Assembly: GCA_039707465.1 (NCBI GenBank)
Contig: CM077648.1
Coordinates: 17,357,619 to 17,421,618, forward strand
Direction: 5' to 3'
From: Rhabdophis nuchalis
Lineage: Eukaryota > Chordata > Lepidosauria > Squamata > Natricidae
DNA: 64,000 nt
Shown here: piece after piece, positions 41,745 to 52,132 of the stretch
Position numbering within the stretch: the stretch's first letter is position 1
Layout: every line of letters starts with the position of its first letter
The notes under the pieces: generated by a model
Databases searched by the model: none
Told to the model about the DNA's origin: nothing
Seen by the model: the letters and a program-made list of their open reading frames with translations, nothing else
Program-made: the position numbers and the translations under genes

Positions 41745-41752
41745 ATCTAATT

Positions 41753-42285
41753 CAACATTTACAGAGGCAAATTCATGTGATTACAGTTTTGAGTAACAGC
41801 TTATTTCAAAGGATAATCTTCCTTTGAACTTTAAAATAAAAATTCTAACATCATTTTTAATTTTCAAACCTCCTCCAGATATTCATATTGAAGTTCACCT
41901 TTCACCTTTACCTTTCTTCATCCACATGTTTTTTTTGAAAAAAATGCAGATTCCAAAAAGGGTTCTCTTCCTTTAATCACCATTAATTATCCCAAGCCTC
42001 GCTCTTTTTTGCCAATCATTCTCATTTTTCTTGGCAATTGTGTCTCTTAAACTAATCTTACATTATATATGATACTTAGTAATTGCCTAGAAATGATATT
42101 ACAGTCCATGTTCAATCCATTACACTAATTAGTGGTAGACTCTGAACATAATACATCTTTATATACAAGCCATAATTAACTTGTGGAATTCCTTGTTACA
42201 AGAAATGTTTGCCCACTAGCTGGCATAGTTTTATTGTAGATGATATATAGATGATTAGACAAATTTATGAACTAATGGTGCATTG
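41753..42285. other. unassigned AT-rich stretch
   Basis: Nothing recognised on either strand. Confidence 0.45.
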
Positions 42286-42301
42286 AAACAGATGTCAAGC
42301 A

Positions 42302-42615
42302 AGAGAAGCAGAGAGGGTAGGAAGGGGAAGGGGAAGAGAAGGAGTAGGGGAGAGGTAAGAGAAGTAGAAAGGGGAAGGAGAGGAGGAAGGAAGGAAGTAG
42401 AGAAGGGAGGGAGGGAGAAAAGAAAGGGAAGTAAAGTGGTGTTACAACAGGCGGAAGGGATAGTAAATAAAGCAATCCAAATTGTATATTATAACCTATT
42501 AAATGGAGTAACAAATGTATAAGAATGACAAATGTAAAGAAGAATAACAATTATGTGAATGTATACTTACAATGGTATGTAAGGGAATAAAAAAAACTTT
42601 AAAAAAAGAAAAAAG
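42302..42615 (+). mobile_element. L1-like 3' end with polypurine tract
   Basis: Near-duplicate of 28264 without the MITE: about 130 bp of G/A-rich sequence, GGTGGTGTTACAACAGGC, GTAAATAAAGCAATCCAAA, ATAAGAATGACAAATG and an A-rich end. AAACAGATGTCAAGCA (42286-42301) and AAGCAGATGTCAAACA (42616-42631) match 14 of 16 as target duplication. Confidence 0.82.
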
Positions 42616-42631
42616 AAGCAGATGTCAAACA

Positions 42632-43496
42632 GAGCAACAGACCCATCCACAACAATTGATAGAGAACAACAATGAGAGATTTCTACTATTTGTGTGTGTT
42701 TTTAGAGGCACCGGTATAAAAAACCAGATTCCTGGACTGATCCAACAAATATTGATATAGATCCCAGTATATAGTCAGCAACCATAATTGAAGCTCCTAA
42801 AGAGGAGAGGTCCAACTCTCCAGGTGAGGAAAGAATTGAGAAGACATGGGGCGTCAAGCACCAAGAAAATCAGGAGACCCTGATGGTTTAAAGATTTATG
42901 GCAAGCTAAAGCTGTCTACTAGAATCTGAACTACTAACAACTAAGGGAAATTAGTGGGAGATAAGAATTCAAGGTGAGTTGGACTTGGATCTTTCGTGAA
43001 CACAAAGGGACTATTGACTGATGATACATTTGACCCCTACCTTGGGTTCAGACAGGTCATCCTCTACATGGAGATGGACAATTTATAAGCAATTAGCTGA
43101 GAAAGAAACTTAAAATAAGTTAAAATAATTAAAAGTTGAAAGAAAGTAGAGACAGTCCATTTCTCTTCACTATTGTTTCTTCCAACTAATTAATTTGTTT
43201 TTCTCTTACTAAGATACTCACTAGGCTCCCCAGTAGGCTTACCTACAAATAGGTTAGTGGGAAAAATCTAAATGGCACTTTCCTTAATTTTAATAACAAT
43301 AATATGAGATGTGCCTTGCACAGAATCTTAAATAATTGGTATTGCAACGAAAAGCCCAAGATGGACCACCAGTTGCTGTTTCTATTGAAGCACAATATGG
43401 ATTGTCTTCTTTTGGAGATAAAAATCTATGGAGATTCTCATTCATCCAGGTCCTGGTTGTGCCAAAGGTGCTTTTTCAGAATCCTTTCATTCTCCA
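42632..43496. other. low-repeat stretch with a possible exon
   Basis: 42706-42823 is bounded by TTTGTGTGTGTTTTTAG and CAG|GTGAGG. Its best frame, RHRYKKPDSWTDPTNID, meets a TAG after 22 codons and then stays open for 38 more. It could be a terminal, cassette or decayed exon, or chance. Nothing else recognised. Confidence 0.3.
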
Positions 43497-43605
43497 CCAT
43501 CCACTCAGAGCTGAAGAAGTTTCTTGGATGAGAAGCGAAATATCTTCAAAGAAAAAAAAATAAGATAAGTCCAGTTGTGTCCTGAAAAAAGCAACTTCTC
43601 TTGGA
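43497..43605. repeat. single-arm relative of the 17171 inverted-repeat element
   Basis: CCATCCACTCAGAGCTGAAG, TTTCTTGGATGAGAAGCGAAA, ATATCTTC, GTCCAGTTGTGTCCTG match the right arm of 17171-17598 and its downstream flank. Confidence 0.7.
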
Positions 43606-43749
43606 GATGTTTCCACTGGAGTTCTTGCACTAATTGTCAGGATCAGTTGCTATTAGCCTTGATGGTAGTTTCACTGCCTTGTGTTGAGACTCAAGGGCTT
43701 CCTTGTGCACTGTGAGAACAGACTGCTGGGATAGATTTATTTATTTCTG

Positions 43750-44250
43750 TTTTTAATTGATTTAGTTTGTCAAACCTGTACGAGCTATAAGGTATAGTAT
43801 AAACGTGGAGATGAGCACATGAAATGAGTACAAATAAAGGGAGACAGTGGGACCAGGACGGTAGGCACACTGGTGCACTTATGCACGCCCCCTTACAGAC
43901 CTCTTAGGAATGGGCTGAGGTCCACAGTAGACAGTTTAAGGTTGACGCTATGGGGGTTAGAGGAAGTAACAACGGAGTGAGGTAGAGCATTCCAGGCGTT
44001 GACCACTCTGTTGCTGAAGTCGTATTTTCTGCAATCTACTTTGGAACAATTTATCTTGAGTTTGTATCTATTGTTTGGCTGTGTATTATTGTGGTTGAAG
44101 CTGAAGTAGTCGTTGACAGGTTGGAGACCTGATGGCCAGGGCAGAGCACAGCTGATGTTCTGATCATAGGAGAGTACATGTGATGCCTGAAAGGATCACA
44201 TCCTTGATTTTGTGATTGGAAATTCTTCTCTGGATAACTTGGTAAAAACA
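43750..44250 (-). mobile_element. LINE 3' end, L2/CR1-like, distinct family
   Basis: The minus-strand frames (with frameshifts) encode DYFSFNHNNTQPNNRYKLK and CRKYDFSNRVVNAWNALP, the C-terminal motif of the jockey/CR1/L2 group (FSNRVVN-WN-LP). The 3' UTR has the inverse of GTACAAATAAAGGGAGAC. It matches none of the other LINE copies in the window. Confidence 0.7.
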
Positions 44251-44885
44251 AAGACAGTTGTACCATAGCAATTCCACTTGTTTTATTAAAGCTTCAGCAG
44301 GAAAATAAGAAGAAGTAGCTTGTCGGTACCGATGCTATTTCCCCCACCTTTGGCCTGCTTGCTTTCCATCTGCCCTTAAGGGCATCCAGAATCTGCCACC
44401 TGAGAAAGTTTCCTAATTTACCAGAAAGCACAGGCTAAACTTGCAAACACAGGCAAGGTTGTCAGGCAGGATTTATAACATGGAACACATGCAATTTAAT
44501 AAAATGGTCATTGGCATTAAACACATCTCTGGAGCTGCGGCTGTCTTTCCATTATAGACTTGACACATACAGCCTAGGTTGTCACCTTGTCAAATTTTTC
44601 TGTAGTATTTCCCCAACCAACTTATAATGGAGGGGGGAAATGACCATGGAGAGCCACTTCAATAGACATTAGACAGCCACTACGTTAGAAGTCTGAGGAT
44701 CCCGTTTGTAATTTGTCACTGTGTTCTTTGTATTTCTGCTGTATCAAAACTTAAACCAAGGAAATTTTTATTGTATCATGTTGCTCTTTTTCCATCGCAA
44801 CAGTCCTTTTACCTATGTGTTGTGTGTGGGTGAGGGTGTGTGTGTGTGTGTTAAAAAAGGAAAGAAAGATGGAAGTGAATTGGTG
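44251..44885. other. unassigned stretch
   Basis: No repeat recognised. It ends in a short GT run (44837-44850) before the GGAT array. Confidence 0.45.
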
Positions 44886-45335
44886 ATGAATGGAGGGGAG
44901 GGGAGAGGAGATATGGATGAATGGATGGACAGAGAGGAGGAGAGAAGAAAGGAGAGGAAAGATGGATGGATGGATGATGGATGGAGAGGAAAGGAAAGGA
45001 AAGATGGATGGATGGATGGATGGATGGATGGATGGATGGAGGGGAGAGGAAAGGAAAGATGGATGGATGGAGAGGAGAGGAGAGGAGAGGAAAGGAAAGA
45101 TGGATAGATGAACAGAGGGGAGGGGAGAGAAGAGGAAAGATGGATGATGAGTGATGGATGGATGGACAGAGAGGAGGGAAGAAGAGAGGAGAGGAGAGGA
45201 GAGGAAAGATGGATGGATGGATGGATGGATGGAAAGGGAGAGAGGAAAGATGGATGGATGGATGGATGGACGGACGGACAGACAATAGAGATAGATGGAG
45301 ATGGGATGGGAGAAGAGAGGAGAGAGAGAGAGGAT
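44886..45335 (+). repeat. GGAT/GGAGA purine-rich minisatellite
   Basis: About 450 bp of interleaved GGAT and GGAGA/GGAAA blocks with higher-order repeats of GGAAAGATGGATGGATGG. It creates frames up to 195 codons (Ser/Pro/His on minus, Gly/Trp/Met/Asp on plus) that are not genes. Confidence 0.96.
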
Positions 45336-45837
45336 CAATGAAGTTTGCTGTATGTAGGAAATCTGCTGCTGTGACTACATAAAATTATATTGATATATTT
45401 CAAGATTGTAGAATGGTCCTTTGTATGGATGCATATAGAAGTTTTCTGAAGTTTTCCATAAGAGCCAATCCCTAATGGATATTAAGGATTTTTTCCCCAA
45501 CAAGCCTGGTGGCGACGCACTTAAATTCTGTCATTCACATCAGTGAAATCTTACTGCATGTTTATTAAAAGTTAATTACTATAGCTTTAAGACACATAAT
45601 TGTTAGTAGAATAAGAAGTATATAATGCACTTTTAAATGGTAGCAATTAGATGCTCAGAATTAATTACTTGCATCAGTGTTTATTGCTTACTTGACTAGA
45701 AGGGCTGAATTATAACTGTGACCAAGCTATATATGAAGCCTGGTGGAAGACAAAGGGAAAAGCAAATTATATTTAGGAATGGATATCTTCTGACCTTGCA
45801 GACATATTTCCTCTAGCACATTTAACTCAGGTATATA
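45336..45837. other. low-repeat AT-rich stretch
   Basis: No transposon. GCAATTAGATGCTCAG and GAATTAATTACTTGC near 45645-45675 and GTTAATTACTATAGC resemble homeodomain-site clusters; possible conserved noncoding DNA. Confidence 0.4.
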
Positions 45838-46012
45838 GCAATAGCACTTAGACTTATATACCGCTTCACAGTGCTTTACAGCATTCTCTAAGCAGTATAC
45901 AGAGTCAGCATATTGCCCCCAACAATCTGGGTCCTCGTGTTACCCACCTCGGAAGAATGGAAGGCTGAGTCAACCTTGAGCCAGTCAGGATCGAACTCCT
46001 GGCAGTAGGCAG
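45838..46012 (-). mobile_element. tRNA-derived SINE with L2-like tail, head truncated
   Basis: Inverse of 55748: AGCAATAGCACTTAGACTTATATACC, GCTTCACAGTGCTTTACAG, CAACAATCTGGGTCCTCG, AAGGCTGAGTCAACCTTGAG. The tRNA head is largely missing. Confidence 0.85.
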
Positions 46013-46061
46013 AGTATATTTTTAAAAACTTGAAAGGATGCTATTTTTGTCTTAAATAGTA

Positions 46062-46315
46062 CCCTGTTTCTCCAAAAATAAGACATCCCCATATAATAAG
46101 CCCAATTGGGCTTTTAAGCGCATGCGCTAAAATAAGCCCTCCCCCAAAAATAAGCTCTCCCTGAAAATATTGCAACACAGCAGGAGCCATGAGGTGACCA
46201 TGCTCACTGTCTCTTGCACCTCAAAAATAATAAGACCTCCCTGAAAACAAGGCCAAGCGCTTATTTCAGGGATCAAAAGAAAATAAGACCCTGTCTTATT
46301 TTTGGAGAAACGTGG
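46062..46315. mobile_element. mariner-type MITE, complete
   Basis: Flanked by TA on both sides. Ends CCCTGTTTCTCCAAAAATAAGAC and the inverse GTCTTATTTTTGGAGAAACGTGG pair at 21 of 23. Inner CAATTGGGCTTTTAAGCGCATG and CTTGCACCTCAAAAATAATAAG match 34263 inverted. Confidence 0.92.
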
Positions 46316-46317
46316 TA

Positions 46318-46554
46318 ATAGATTAATAACTAGAGTTAGCTGAAGCCCATTACCTTACCTGTGTTACTTGTGTGTAGTTTCCCTGTAGGAAATGGCTACG
46401 TATGAAACCCTTCCAGTTAATCCTAATTTAGCCCTGGTCAGTCTAATAATTATTTTTGAATAGTTGATCTGATGTCACCACTTTCCCATTCTTGTATCAG
46501 CTAACTCTTCAAATAGGAGGCAACTAGAATATTTTCCTTGCCTTTCTCTTGTAG
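46318..46554. other. sequence upstream of candidate exon B
   Basis: Unassigned; ends in TTTTCCTTGCCTTTCTCTTGTAG, a strong acceptor. Confidence 0.4.
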
Positions 46555-46671
46555 GAGAAAAACAAAACCCAGAATCTGAAAGGAATGAAATTTGACAATG
46601 AAAGATTAGGAGAAAAAGCTAAAGCGCCATTTGTCACATTGACTTCTGGATCAAAGGAAGGAATCCCAGAG
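46555..46671 (+). CDS. candidate internal exon B, unknown protein
   Basis: Bounded by TTTTCCTTGCCTTTCTCTTGTAG (acceptor) and CAGAG|GTGAGG (donor). The length is 117 bp, exactly 39 codons, and only the frame starting at its first base is open; the other two stop within 13 codons. The peptide includes NLKGMKFDNERLGEKAKAPF and TLTSGSKEGIPE: hydrophilic, no domain recognised. Phase 0 on both sides fits candidate exons A and C. Splice signals are good, but a 39-codon open stretch alone is weak evidence. Confidence 0.33.
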
Positions 46672-47658
46672 GTGAGGGATCAGATGAGGCAGAAATTTCC
46701 ACTTAGAAGAAGTTATCCCATCCTACTACCAGGTTTCCAAAAGATTCCCTAATTAATTCATGAGCCTCAAGCCAAGTTTCAAAAGAAACCCAGTCATTTA
46801 TTAGGAACACCATTTCAGCAAAACCCTATTGCAGTCAGATCTGACCTCATTTAAATTATGACTGAACTTTGCCCGTTTCCTCCCTCCTCTCAGTCTGTGT
46901 CATAAATCACATTCTCCAACCGAGGTGCACACCTCACATGCCTGCTGTTGCAATCTGAGATTCTACGCTAGCCGAAGGTATGTGTGGAATACGTTCCCCC
47001 CCTTTTTCTCACCATGGCAACTTATAACAGACATGCAAATGCTTTATGAGTTGATACCTACTACTCCAGAGCAAGTGTTGCAGAATTCTTAATTCAGTGT
47101 TTCCTGTAGAACAGAAGCCAAGATTGTCAACTTGCAGACAAACTGAATACGCTTTATGAGATGGTTGGGAAGCCCATAGCATAATGAGAGTATGCAAAGT
47201 ACTGGTTACCTTAGATTGATGCTTGTGAAGAAGAATACATGCAATAATTATCTCTTGGTGTAAAAACAAGAAGGCCCACAATGCACATAATTTCAATAGG
47301 CATATAATGCCTTCCAGAGGATGATTGATTGTGCACAAATGGATTCATTAATCACATGTCAAAGACCAGGTAAGGATTAAGAATTAGAACCATTTTAATG
47401 ATTGACTGGTTTGCAATATGGTTTACATTCTAATTGAACAATTGTGGGCAATGAATAGAAGCATCTCTAACAGCACAAGATAAATCGACCATGAGTAAGA
47501 ACAAATCCAAGGAAATCAGATGGCCCACCTGTAACCTTTCTAAGCATTGAAAACGCTAAAGTCCCAGGGAATCTGAAAAGTTTTCAGAAATTTTCAGGAA
47601 GCTCATATTATAGCAGTGCATTTCAACCAAACAGAACTAAATTATGGACCATGTTCTG
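46672..47658. other. low-repeat stretch
   Basis: No repeat recognised. A 109-codon minus ORF at 47009-47338 has no domain and a low-complexity flank; not called. Confidence 0.4.
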
Positions 47659-47805
47659 CCATGCTTCCCTGAAAATAAGACAGAGTCTTATTTTCTTTTG
47701 ACACACACCCCTCCGAAATAAGCGCTTGGACTTATTTTTGGGGAGGTCTTATTATTTTTGAGGTGCAGGAGGCCCCTTAACCTTGGCCCGCGGCCTGCAG
47801 ATCAG

Positions 47806-48395
47806 CTTATTTTATTTATTTATTTTATTTTTATTTAATCAGATTTTTATACCGCTCTATCTCCCAAAAGGGACTCAGGGTGGTGCACAGAAAGGATAAA
47901 AAGTAGTAAACACAATAATAATATAAAAGTTAAAAATACATTAAATACAATGGGTCTGTGCTAAAACTTATACAGTGGTACCTCGGTTCACGAACGCTTC
48001 TGTTCACGAACAACTCGGTTCACGAACAGAAAAGTTCATCAAAATATGCTCCGGTTCACAAACTCCGCTTCGGTTCACGAACAGGAGCCGCGGCCATTTT
48101 AATGCTATTTCCTGGCTGTCACATGGTTGTGACTTCCTGTAGGAAGATCGTGGAGAGAAGGAGACACAGAAAAAAGTACACTGTGAGTGTCTTTATACAT
48201 TACTATACTGTACTAATGTGTATTGTAATTTGTTTCATATTTTTTTGTGCTTCAAAAACCCTATGGGAAACTGTGCCTCAGTTCACGACCAATTCGGTTT
48301 GCGACCAGAGTCAGTTCACGAATTAAGTTCGTGAACGGAGGTACCACTGTACTTAAAAACAGTTAAAATTAATTATAATTGGGACTATGATCCAG
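47806..48395 (-). mobile_element. L2-type LINE 3' UTR, split by a Tigger MITE
   Basis: TTTATTTATTTTATTT tail, TTTTTATACCGCTCTATCTC, GGGACTCAGGGTGGTGCACAG and GTCTGTGCTAAAACTTA (to 47970), resuming CTTAAAAACAGTTAAAATTA after 48351. Minus strand. Confidence 0.8.
47973..48349. mobile_element. Tigger-type MITE with TA duplication
   Basis: TA on both sides (47971-47972, 48350-48351). Starts CAGTGGTACCTCGGTTCACG and ends GTGAACGGAGGTACCACTG. CAGTGGTACCTCGGTT is a known Tc1/mariner-Tigger terminus. GGTTCACGAAC is repeated near the left end. Confidence 0.93.
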
Positions 48396-48736
48396 AGAGG
48401 CCAGAGGTTCTGCCTCTATTTCTGGCCCACTCTTGCCAGCCATGGCATCGCTGGGCCTGTCACTCTTTTTGCGACCGCCACTAAGAGAAGGGACGTGGTA
48501 GCTAGGGTTTGCCAGGGGCCTCTGCGAGGCTGTTCCGCGTGGATGGCAGGGGCATGTGGAGCATGTTCCCCTCCCCCCTCCGACTGGCTGTGAGTGAATT
48601 TAAATATTTTAGAGGAGGGCATGCTCTCAAAAGCCCAGTTGGACTTATTATCTGGAGAGGTCTTATTTTGGGGAAAACAGGGTAGGTGTCTATTCCATCC
48701 ATCCACAGAAGACCCCCAAGCTGGTTCTGTCCTTAA

Positions 48737-49019
48737 ATAATAATAATAATAATAATATTTAATTTTGTATACCGCGTCCTCTCCCCAAGGGGACTCGGAG
48801 CGGTGCACAGGGAAATTAAAACATATAAAATATATACAAACAATAAATACAATAAATAAAAACAGATTAAATTAATCGTCCCTGCGCTAAAAAACCCCAT
48901 TAAGACTAAATTCCCTAAACACCCCAGAGGTAGAGACTAACTAAGGCCGGCCAAGCAGAAAAAGTGTGTTTTCAGTTTTTGACGGAAGGAGCGGAGGTCC
49001 GTAGTTGTTCTAATGTTGG
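48737..49019 (-). mobile_element. L2-type LINE 3' end, minus strand
   Basis: TAATAATAAT tail, TATACCGCGTCCTCTCCCC, GGGGACTCGGAGCGGTGCAC, CTGCGCTAAAAAACCCC, AGGCCGGCCAAGCAGAAAAAG and GACGGAAGGAGCGGAGGTCC: the L2 3' UTR and the last 25 or so codons. Confidence 0.88.
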
Positions 49020-49156
49020 AATTTTAACTCCCAGAAGCTACAGGTGGCCTGGGGAAAAATCTTTCTTAACAATTAAGTTAGTCATTATGATCTAAAAAAT
49101 CCCAAACACTGGCCCAGATTTTCAAATATTCAGAAAAATGGTGATCCTCATAACCG

Positions 49157-49430
49157 CCAAAAGTTAAAAACTTACTTCTTTCATCAGGCCTGGCCTAATC
49201 AATCCTATCCTAGGCTGTAGTATAAATTTAAATTGTTTTAATAGGGATTGTAGGGAAATAGTGTTAAGGGTTTTAAAGGTTTTAAGATTTTAAAATTTTA
49301 GTGCAGGGTAAATTATTTAATTCGATTTTAAATATTGTATTGTTGTATTTATAAATATGCTTTTAAAGTCCTGTGCACCGCCCCGAGTCCCTTCTATAAA
49401 TCAAATAAATCAAATCAAATCAAATCAAAC
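49157..49430 (+). mobile_element. L2-type LINE 3' end with (AATCA)n tail
   Basis: AAAAACTTACTTCTTTCATC, AGGCCTGGCCTAATC, TTAGTGCAGGGTAAATTATT, CTGTGCACCGCCCCGAGTCCC, then six AATCA units. Plus strand, facing the previous copy. Confidence 0.85.
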
Positions 49431-49432
49431 TT

Positions 49433-49884
49433 TGTATCCAGTATTTGCCTTCACCTGGGTTAATTCTGCAGTTGAAAATCTGATGCCTGGTTGAAATCTT
49501 TTCTTCATTTTCTTCTCCTCTTCTCACAAGCATGACTTACTTCTTTTTTATTTTTCTAATGCAAATCTAATTGTTGATGTTACTTTTCCATCTTAGAGCT
49601 GCGCAGGATTAATCTTACTCTGATCTTTTCTATATTCTTTAACATTCTTAGCCTCAGCAGCCTTCTTGCACAGCAATACAACGTTTTCAATTAAACTGGG
49701 CTGATAAAAGCATGGCTTCCGACTGAACCTACGGTTTGGGAAAACCCATACTAAAATGGATTCATTAGCCTTGTACACAAAAAATTGCTGTATTTGACCT
49801 TATGGGAAAGTTTCACATGATAAATCATGCTAAATATTGGATTAATGACAATATAGCAGGTGCTAATATTATAATATCTACTAG
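49433..49884. other. unassigned stretch
   Basis: Nothing recognised. Confidence 0.45.
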
Positions 49885-49924
49885 CTTCCCTTTGGGGAGA
49901 GGGGGCGGTTTATAAATGTAATAA

Positions 49925-49956
<32 letters not shown>

Positions 49957-49957
49957 C
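49885..49957 (+). mobile_element. short L2 3' tail with (TTA)n
   Basis: TTCCCTTTGGGGAGAGGGGGCGG, TTTATAAATGTAATAAA then ten ATT units: the last 70 bp of an L2 copy. Confidence 0.75.
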
Positions 49958-50117
49958 AGCTGCTCCTATGAGTATGTTTGTGTAGTTATTGATAGAGACT
50001 CAATCTGTGGTTTATTTATTGCATTGTCTGAATTTAGAGCAAGAAAAGGCAAAACAAAAAAATTCTCGGGCTTGTGTATGTCTTGGATAAGTTGCTAAGA
50101 GTGTGGATGAAGCTTAA

Positions 50118-50801
50118 GGTGACCATCCGTCCCACTTCTGGCGGGACAGTCCCGGTTCACCAGAAGATGTTCCACACCCCGCTCCCTCTTCAGAATGTCC
50201 CGCTTTTTGCGGGCAGGCGGCGGGCGCTCTGTACGCGCTCAGAGGCGCACACCTCTGAGCGCTGGCTCGGGCGGCTCGGGCATCGGGGCCGAGGGGGGGC
50301 GTGCACGCTCCAGCGCATCACGCGCCTGCGCAGAGGGCCCGAGGCGGCCACTTTCAGCTCGGGCCATCAGTGATCACGCCGGCATGATGGGCTGACAGCG
50401 GCCGGCTCGCGCCACCTTTCTCCTTCCCGCCCGAGCCAACGGCTCTCAGCGCCACCGCCTTTAAAGAGGGCCCCGCGGGGGCAGGTAGGAGCGTGCCCTC
50501 TGCGCAGGCGCGTGCCGCACCGGAGCGTGCGACCCCCCGCGGGGCCCTTTTTAAAGGTGGCGGCGGGCTGGCGGCATGAAGGAAGGTGGCCCGAGCCGGC
50601 CGCTGTCAGCCCATCATGCCGGCGTGATGGCCTGAGCTGAACGCGGCCGGCTTGGGCTGCCTTCCTGCCCGAGCCAGCGGCTCTCAGCGCCGCCGGGTCA
50701 CCGCCGCCGCCTCTGCGCACGTGCATGCCGCACCAGAGCATGTGTGCACGTGCGCCCTTGTCAACGGTGTCCTGCTTTGGAAGTTACAAAATCTGGTCAC
50801 C
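50118..50801. mobile_element. TTAA-flanked CpG-rich palindromic element (piggyBac-like)
   Basis: TTAA at 50114-50117 and 50802-50805; ends GGTGACCATCCG and ATCTGGTCACC share an 8-bp inverted terminus. Inside, GCCGGCATGATGGGCTGACA and its inverse TGTCAGCCCATCATGCCGGC lie near 50380 and 50608; the turn is near 50500 with flanking GGGGCCC modules. Very CpG-dense. The 66-124-codon frames on both strands are composition artefacts. TTAA specificity suggests piggyBac; no transposase. Confidence 0.8.
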
Positions 50802-50892
50802 TTAATGAAGCTGCCTCTTTTTTTGTTAACCGTTTTTGCTTCTGAGCAATTGGCCAGTTTTGGCTAATAATAACCTGCAACATAGCTTAAAG

Positions 50893-51036
50893 CAGGGGTG
50901 GGTTGCTCCCAGCATTATTGCCTGTTTGGTGTGCACAAAAAATTTGTGTGCTACATGGGCAAAAAATTTGTGTACTATGTACATGTGCGCCTTTGCACAA
51001 AAATAGGTCTGCGCATGCACAAAAATTTTAAAAAAC
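50893..51036. mobile_element. hAT MITE fragment (23851-like)
   Basis: CAGGGGTGGGTTGCTCCC start, then two AAAAAATTTGTGTGCTA-type units and CTGCGCATGCACAAAAATTTT. The second end is missing. Two copies of GCAATTATAGCTCTGGG follow at 51036-51071. Confidence 0.6.
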
Positions 51037-51729
51037 ATTTGCAATTATAGCTCTGGGTGCAATTATAGCTCTGGGATAAAAGCTATTCAGAAGACGTGTG
51101 GTCCTCGTTTTATTGTTCTGTATCTTCTGCCAGAAGGCAACAGTCTAAAAAAATTGTAAGCAGGATGGGAAGAGTCTCTGAGAATGTTATGCAACTTCCT
51201 CAAAAAAAACCTGACTTAGGTGGAAAGCAGTGTGAAGACCTTGGCTTGCTCTCAGCTTGGTTGTTTGCTCCTTTATTCTTGTGCTGAAGACATTAAACTA
51301 ATTAGGTCACAAAATATCGGCAGAAAACAACCAAACTCCAAGAGCACCAAGGATTCTACTATTCAATCTTGAACTATATTTTTTTCTCTTCTATTGATAA
51401 GGCAGCCTGCTAGTAAAGATTTGGTCTTTACATTCTGTTATCTTGTACAATAGAGCTTTCTCCCCCCCAGCCTTCAAGAAGACCTAAATATATACCCCCA
51501 AATCTATTTTCCATCAAGCCTAATTTCTGACAACTGTAAAAGTGCAAGTGAGATGTTGTAATTTCTTCCTTCCTTCAAGAAGTGTTATTTATTACAAGTC
51601 TTTGTCTCCTCTCCCCACCCCGCCCCACCCCCATCTCTTTGGTATCATTGTTCCCTTGCCATTTCTATTTTTCTGTGACTGTTAATGCTGACACTCCTCG
51701 CTCCAAAAAAAAATGTGTTTTATTTACAG
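51037..51729. other. low-repeat stretch with an inverted repeat
   Basis: CCTTGGCTTGCTCTCAGCTTGG (51238) and the inverse CCAAACTCCAAGAGCACCAAGG (about 51332) form inverted arms of a dispersed-looking unit. CTGCCAGAAGGCAACAG near 51128 resembles a LINE-associated motif but is not assigned. Confidence 0.4.
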
Positions 51730-51775
51730 GGTACAGCTTATGGAAGTATTCCTATTCCTTCTCGCAGGCAATTAT
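51730..51775 (+). CDS. candidate micro-exon C, unknown protein
   Basis: GTGTTTTATTTACAG acceptor and TTAT|GTGAGT donor. In phase 0 the 46 bp encode GTAYGSIPIPSRRQL plus one base. All three frames are open, so the frame is not tested by stops. Joined after candidate exon B it gives a plausible continuous peptide (KEGIPE then GTAYGS), but this is only suggestive. Confidence 0.2.
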
Positions 51776-52042
51776 GTGAGTCTCTTAAATTCTGCTCTGT
51801 GTTGTAAAGATGATTATATGTGTTCATGTGCTGGCATGGCATGCTGCTAGAGATGAAACACCCTTAGGTCAATATGCAACCAGCTGTGTTGCATATTGCC
51901 TGTAACGTGCTTGCAGCTAATGGTTTCCACTGCACCCTCCTTTCCTTAGTTGGTCTGCTCCTTGTCTAGTACAGCTAGAAAGGACAACTGCAAAGGGCTT
52001 CATAAGGTTCTGAAAAAAGTGGAGAAACTGGGCCCACCCAAA
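51776..52042. other. unassigned stretch
   Basis: Nothing recognised. Two GCATATTGC-type words near 51870-51900. Confidence 0.4.
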
Positions 52043-52050
52043 GTCTAGAG

Positions 52051-52124
52051 CAGGGGTTCCCAAACTTGGCAACTTGAAGACTTGTGGACTTCAAGTCCCA
52101 GAATTCTCCAGCCAGCAGAGCCTG
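52051..52124. mobile_element. one-armed hAT MITE with exact 8-bp duplication
   Basis: GTCTAGAG lies on both sides (52043-52050, 52125-52132). It starts CAGGGGTTCCCAAACTTGGC, reaches CAGAATTCTCCAGCCAGC, then jumps to the terminal CCTG. Compared with 53204, almost the whole second arm is missing. Confidence 0.9.
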
Positions 52125-52132
52125 GTCTAGAG

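Larger units (their letters stand above)
47659..48682. mobile_element. mariner-type MITE split by nested insertions
   Basis: Left part CATGCTTCCCTGAAAATAAGAC to GAGGTGCAGGAGGC (47659-47776). Right part GAGGAGGGCATGCTCTCAAAAG, CCAGTTGGACTTATTATC, GAGGTCTTATTTTGGGG, CAGGG then TA (about 48612-48684). These are the two halves of the 46062/34263 family. Between them are an L2 tail holding a Tigger MITE, plus unassigned GC-rich sequence at 48396-48600. Confidence 0.75.

Noticed and set aside
44721..45382. Frames of 128-195 codons (Gly/Trp/Met and Ser/Pro/His-rich)
   Set aside because: Translation of the GGAT/GGAGA minisatellite.
47009..47338. 109-codon minus-strand frame
   Set aside because: No domain, no splice or promoter context, composition ordinary for non-coding AT-rich DNA.
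50074..50867. Several 66-124-codon frames in a CpG island, possible promoter and first exon
   Set aside because: The island coincides with a TTAA-bounded palindromic element; frames exist on both strands and share no domain.
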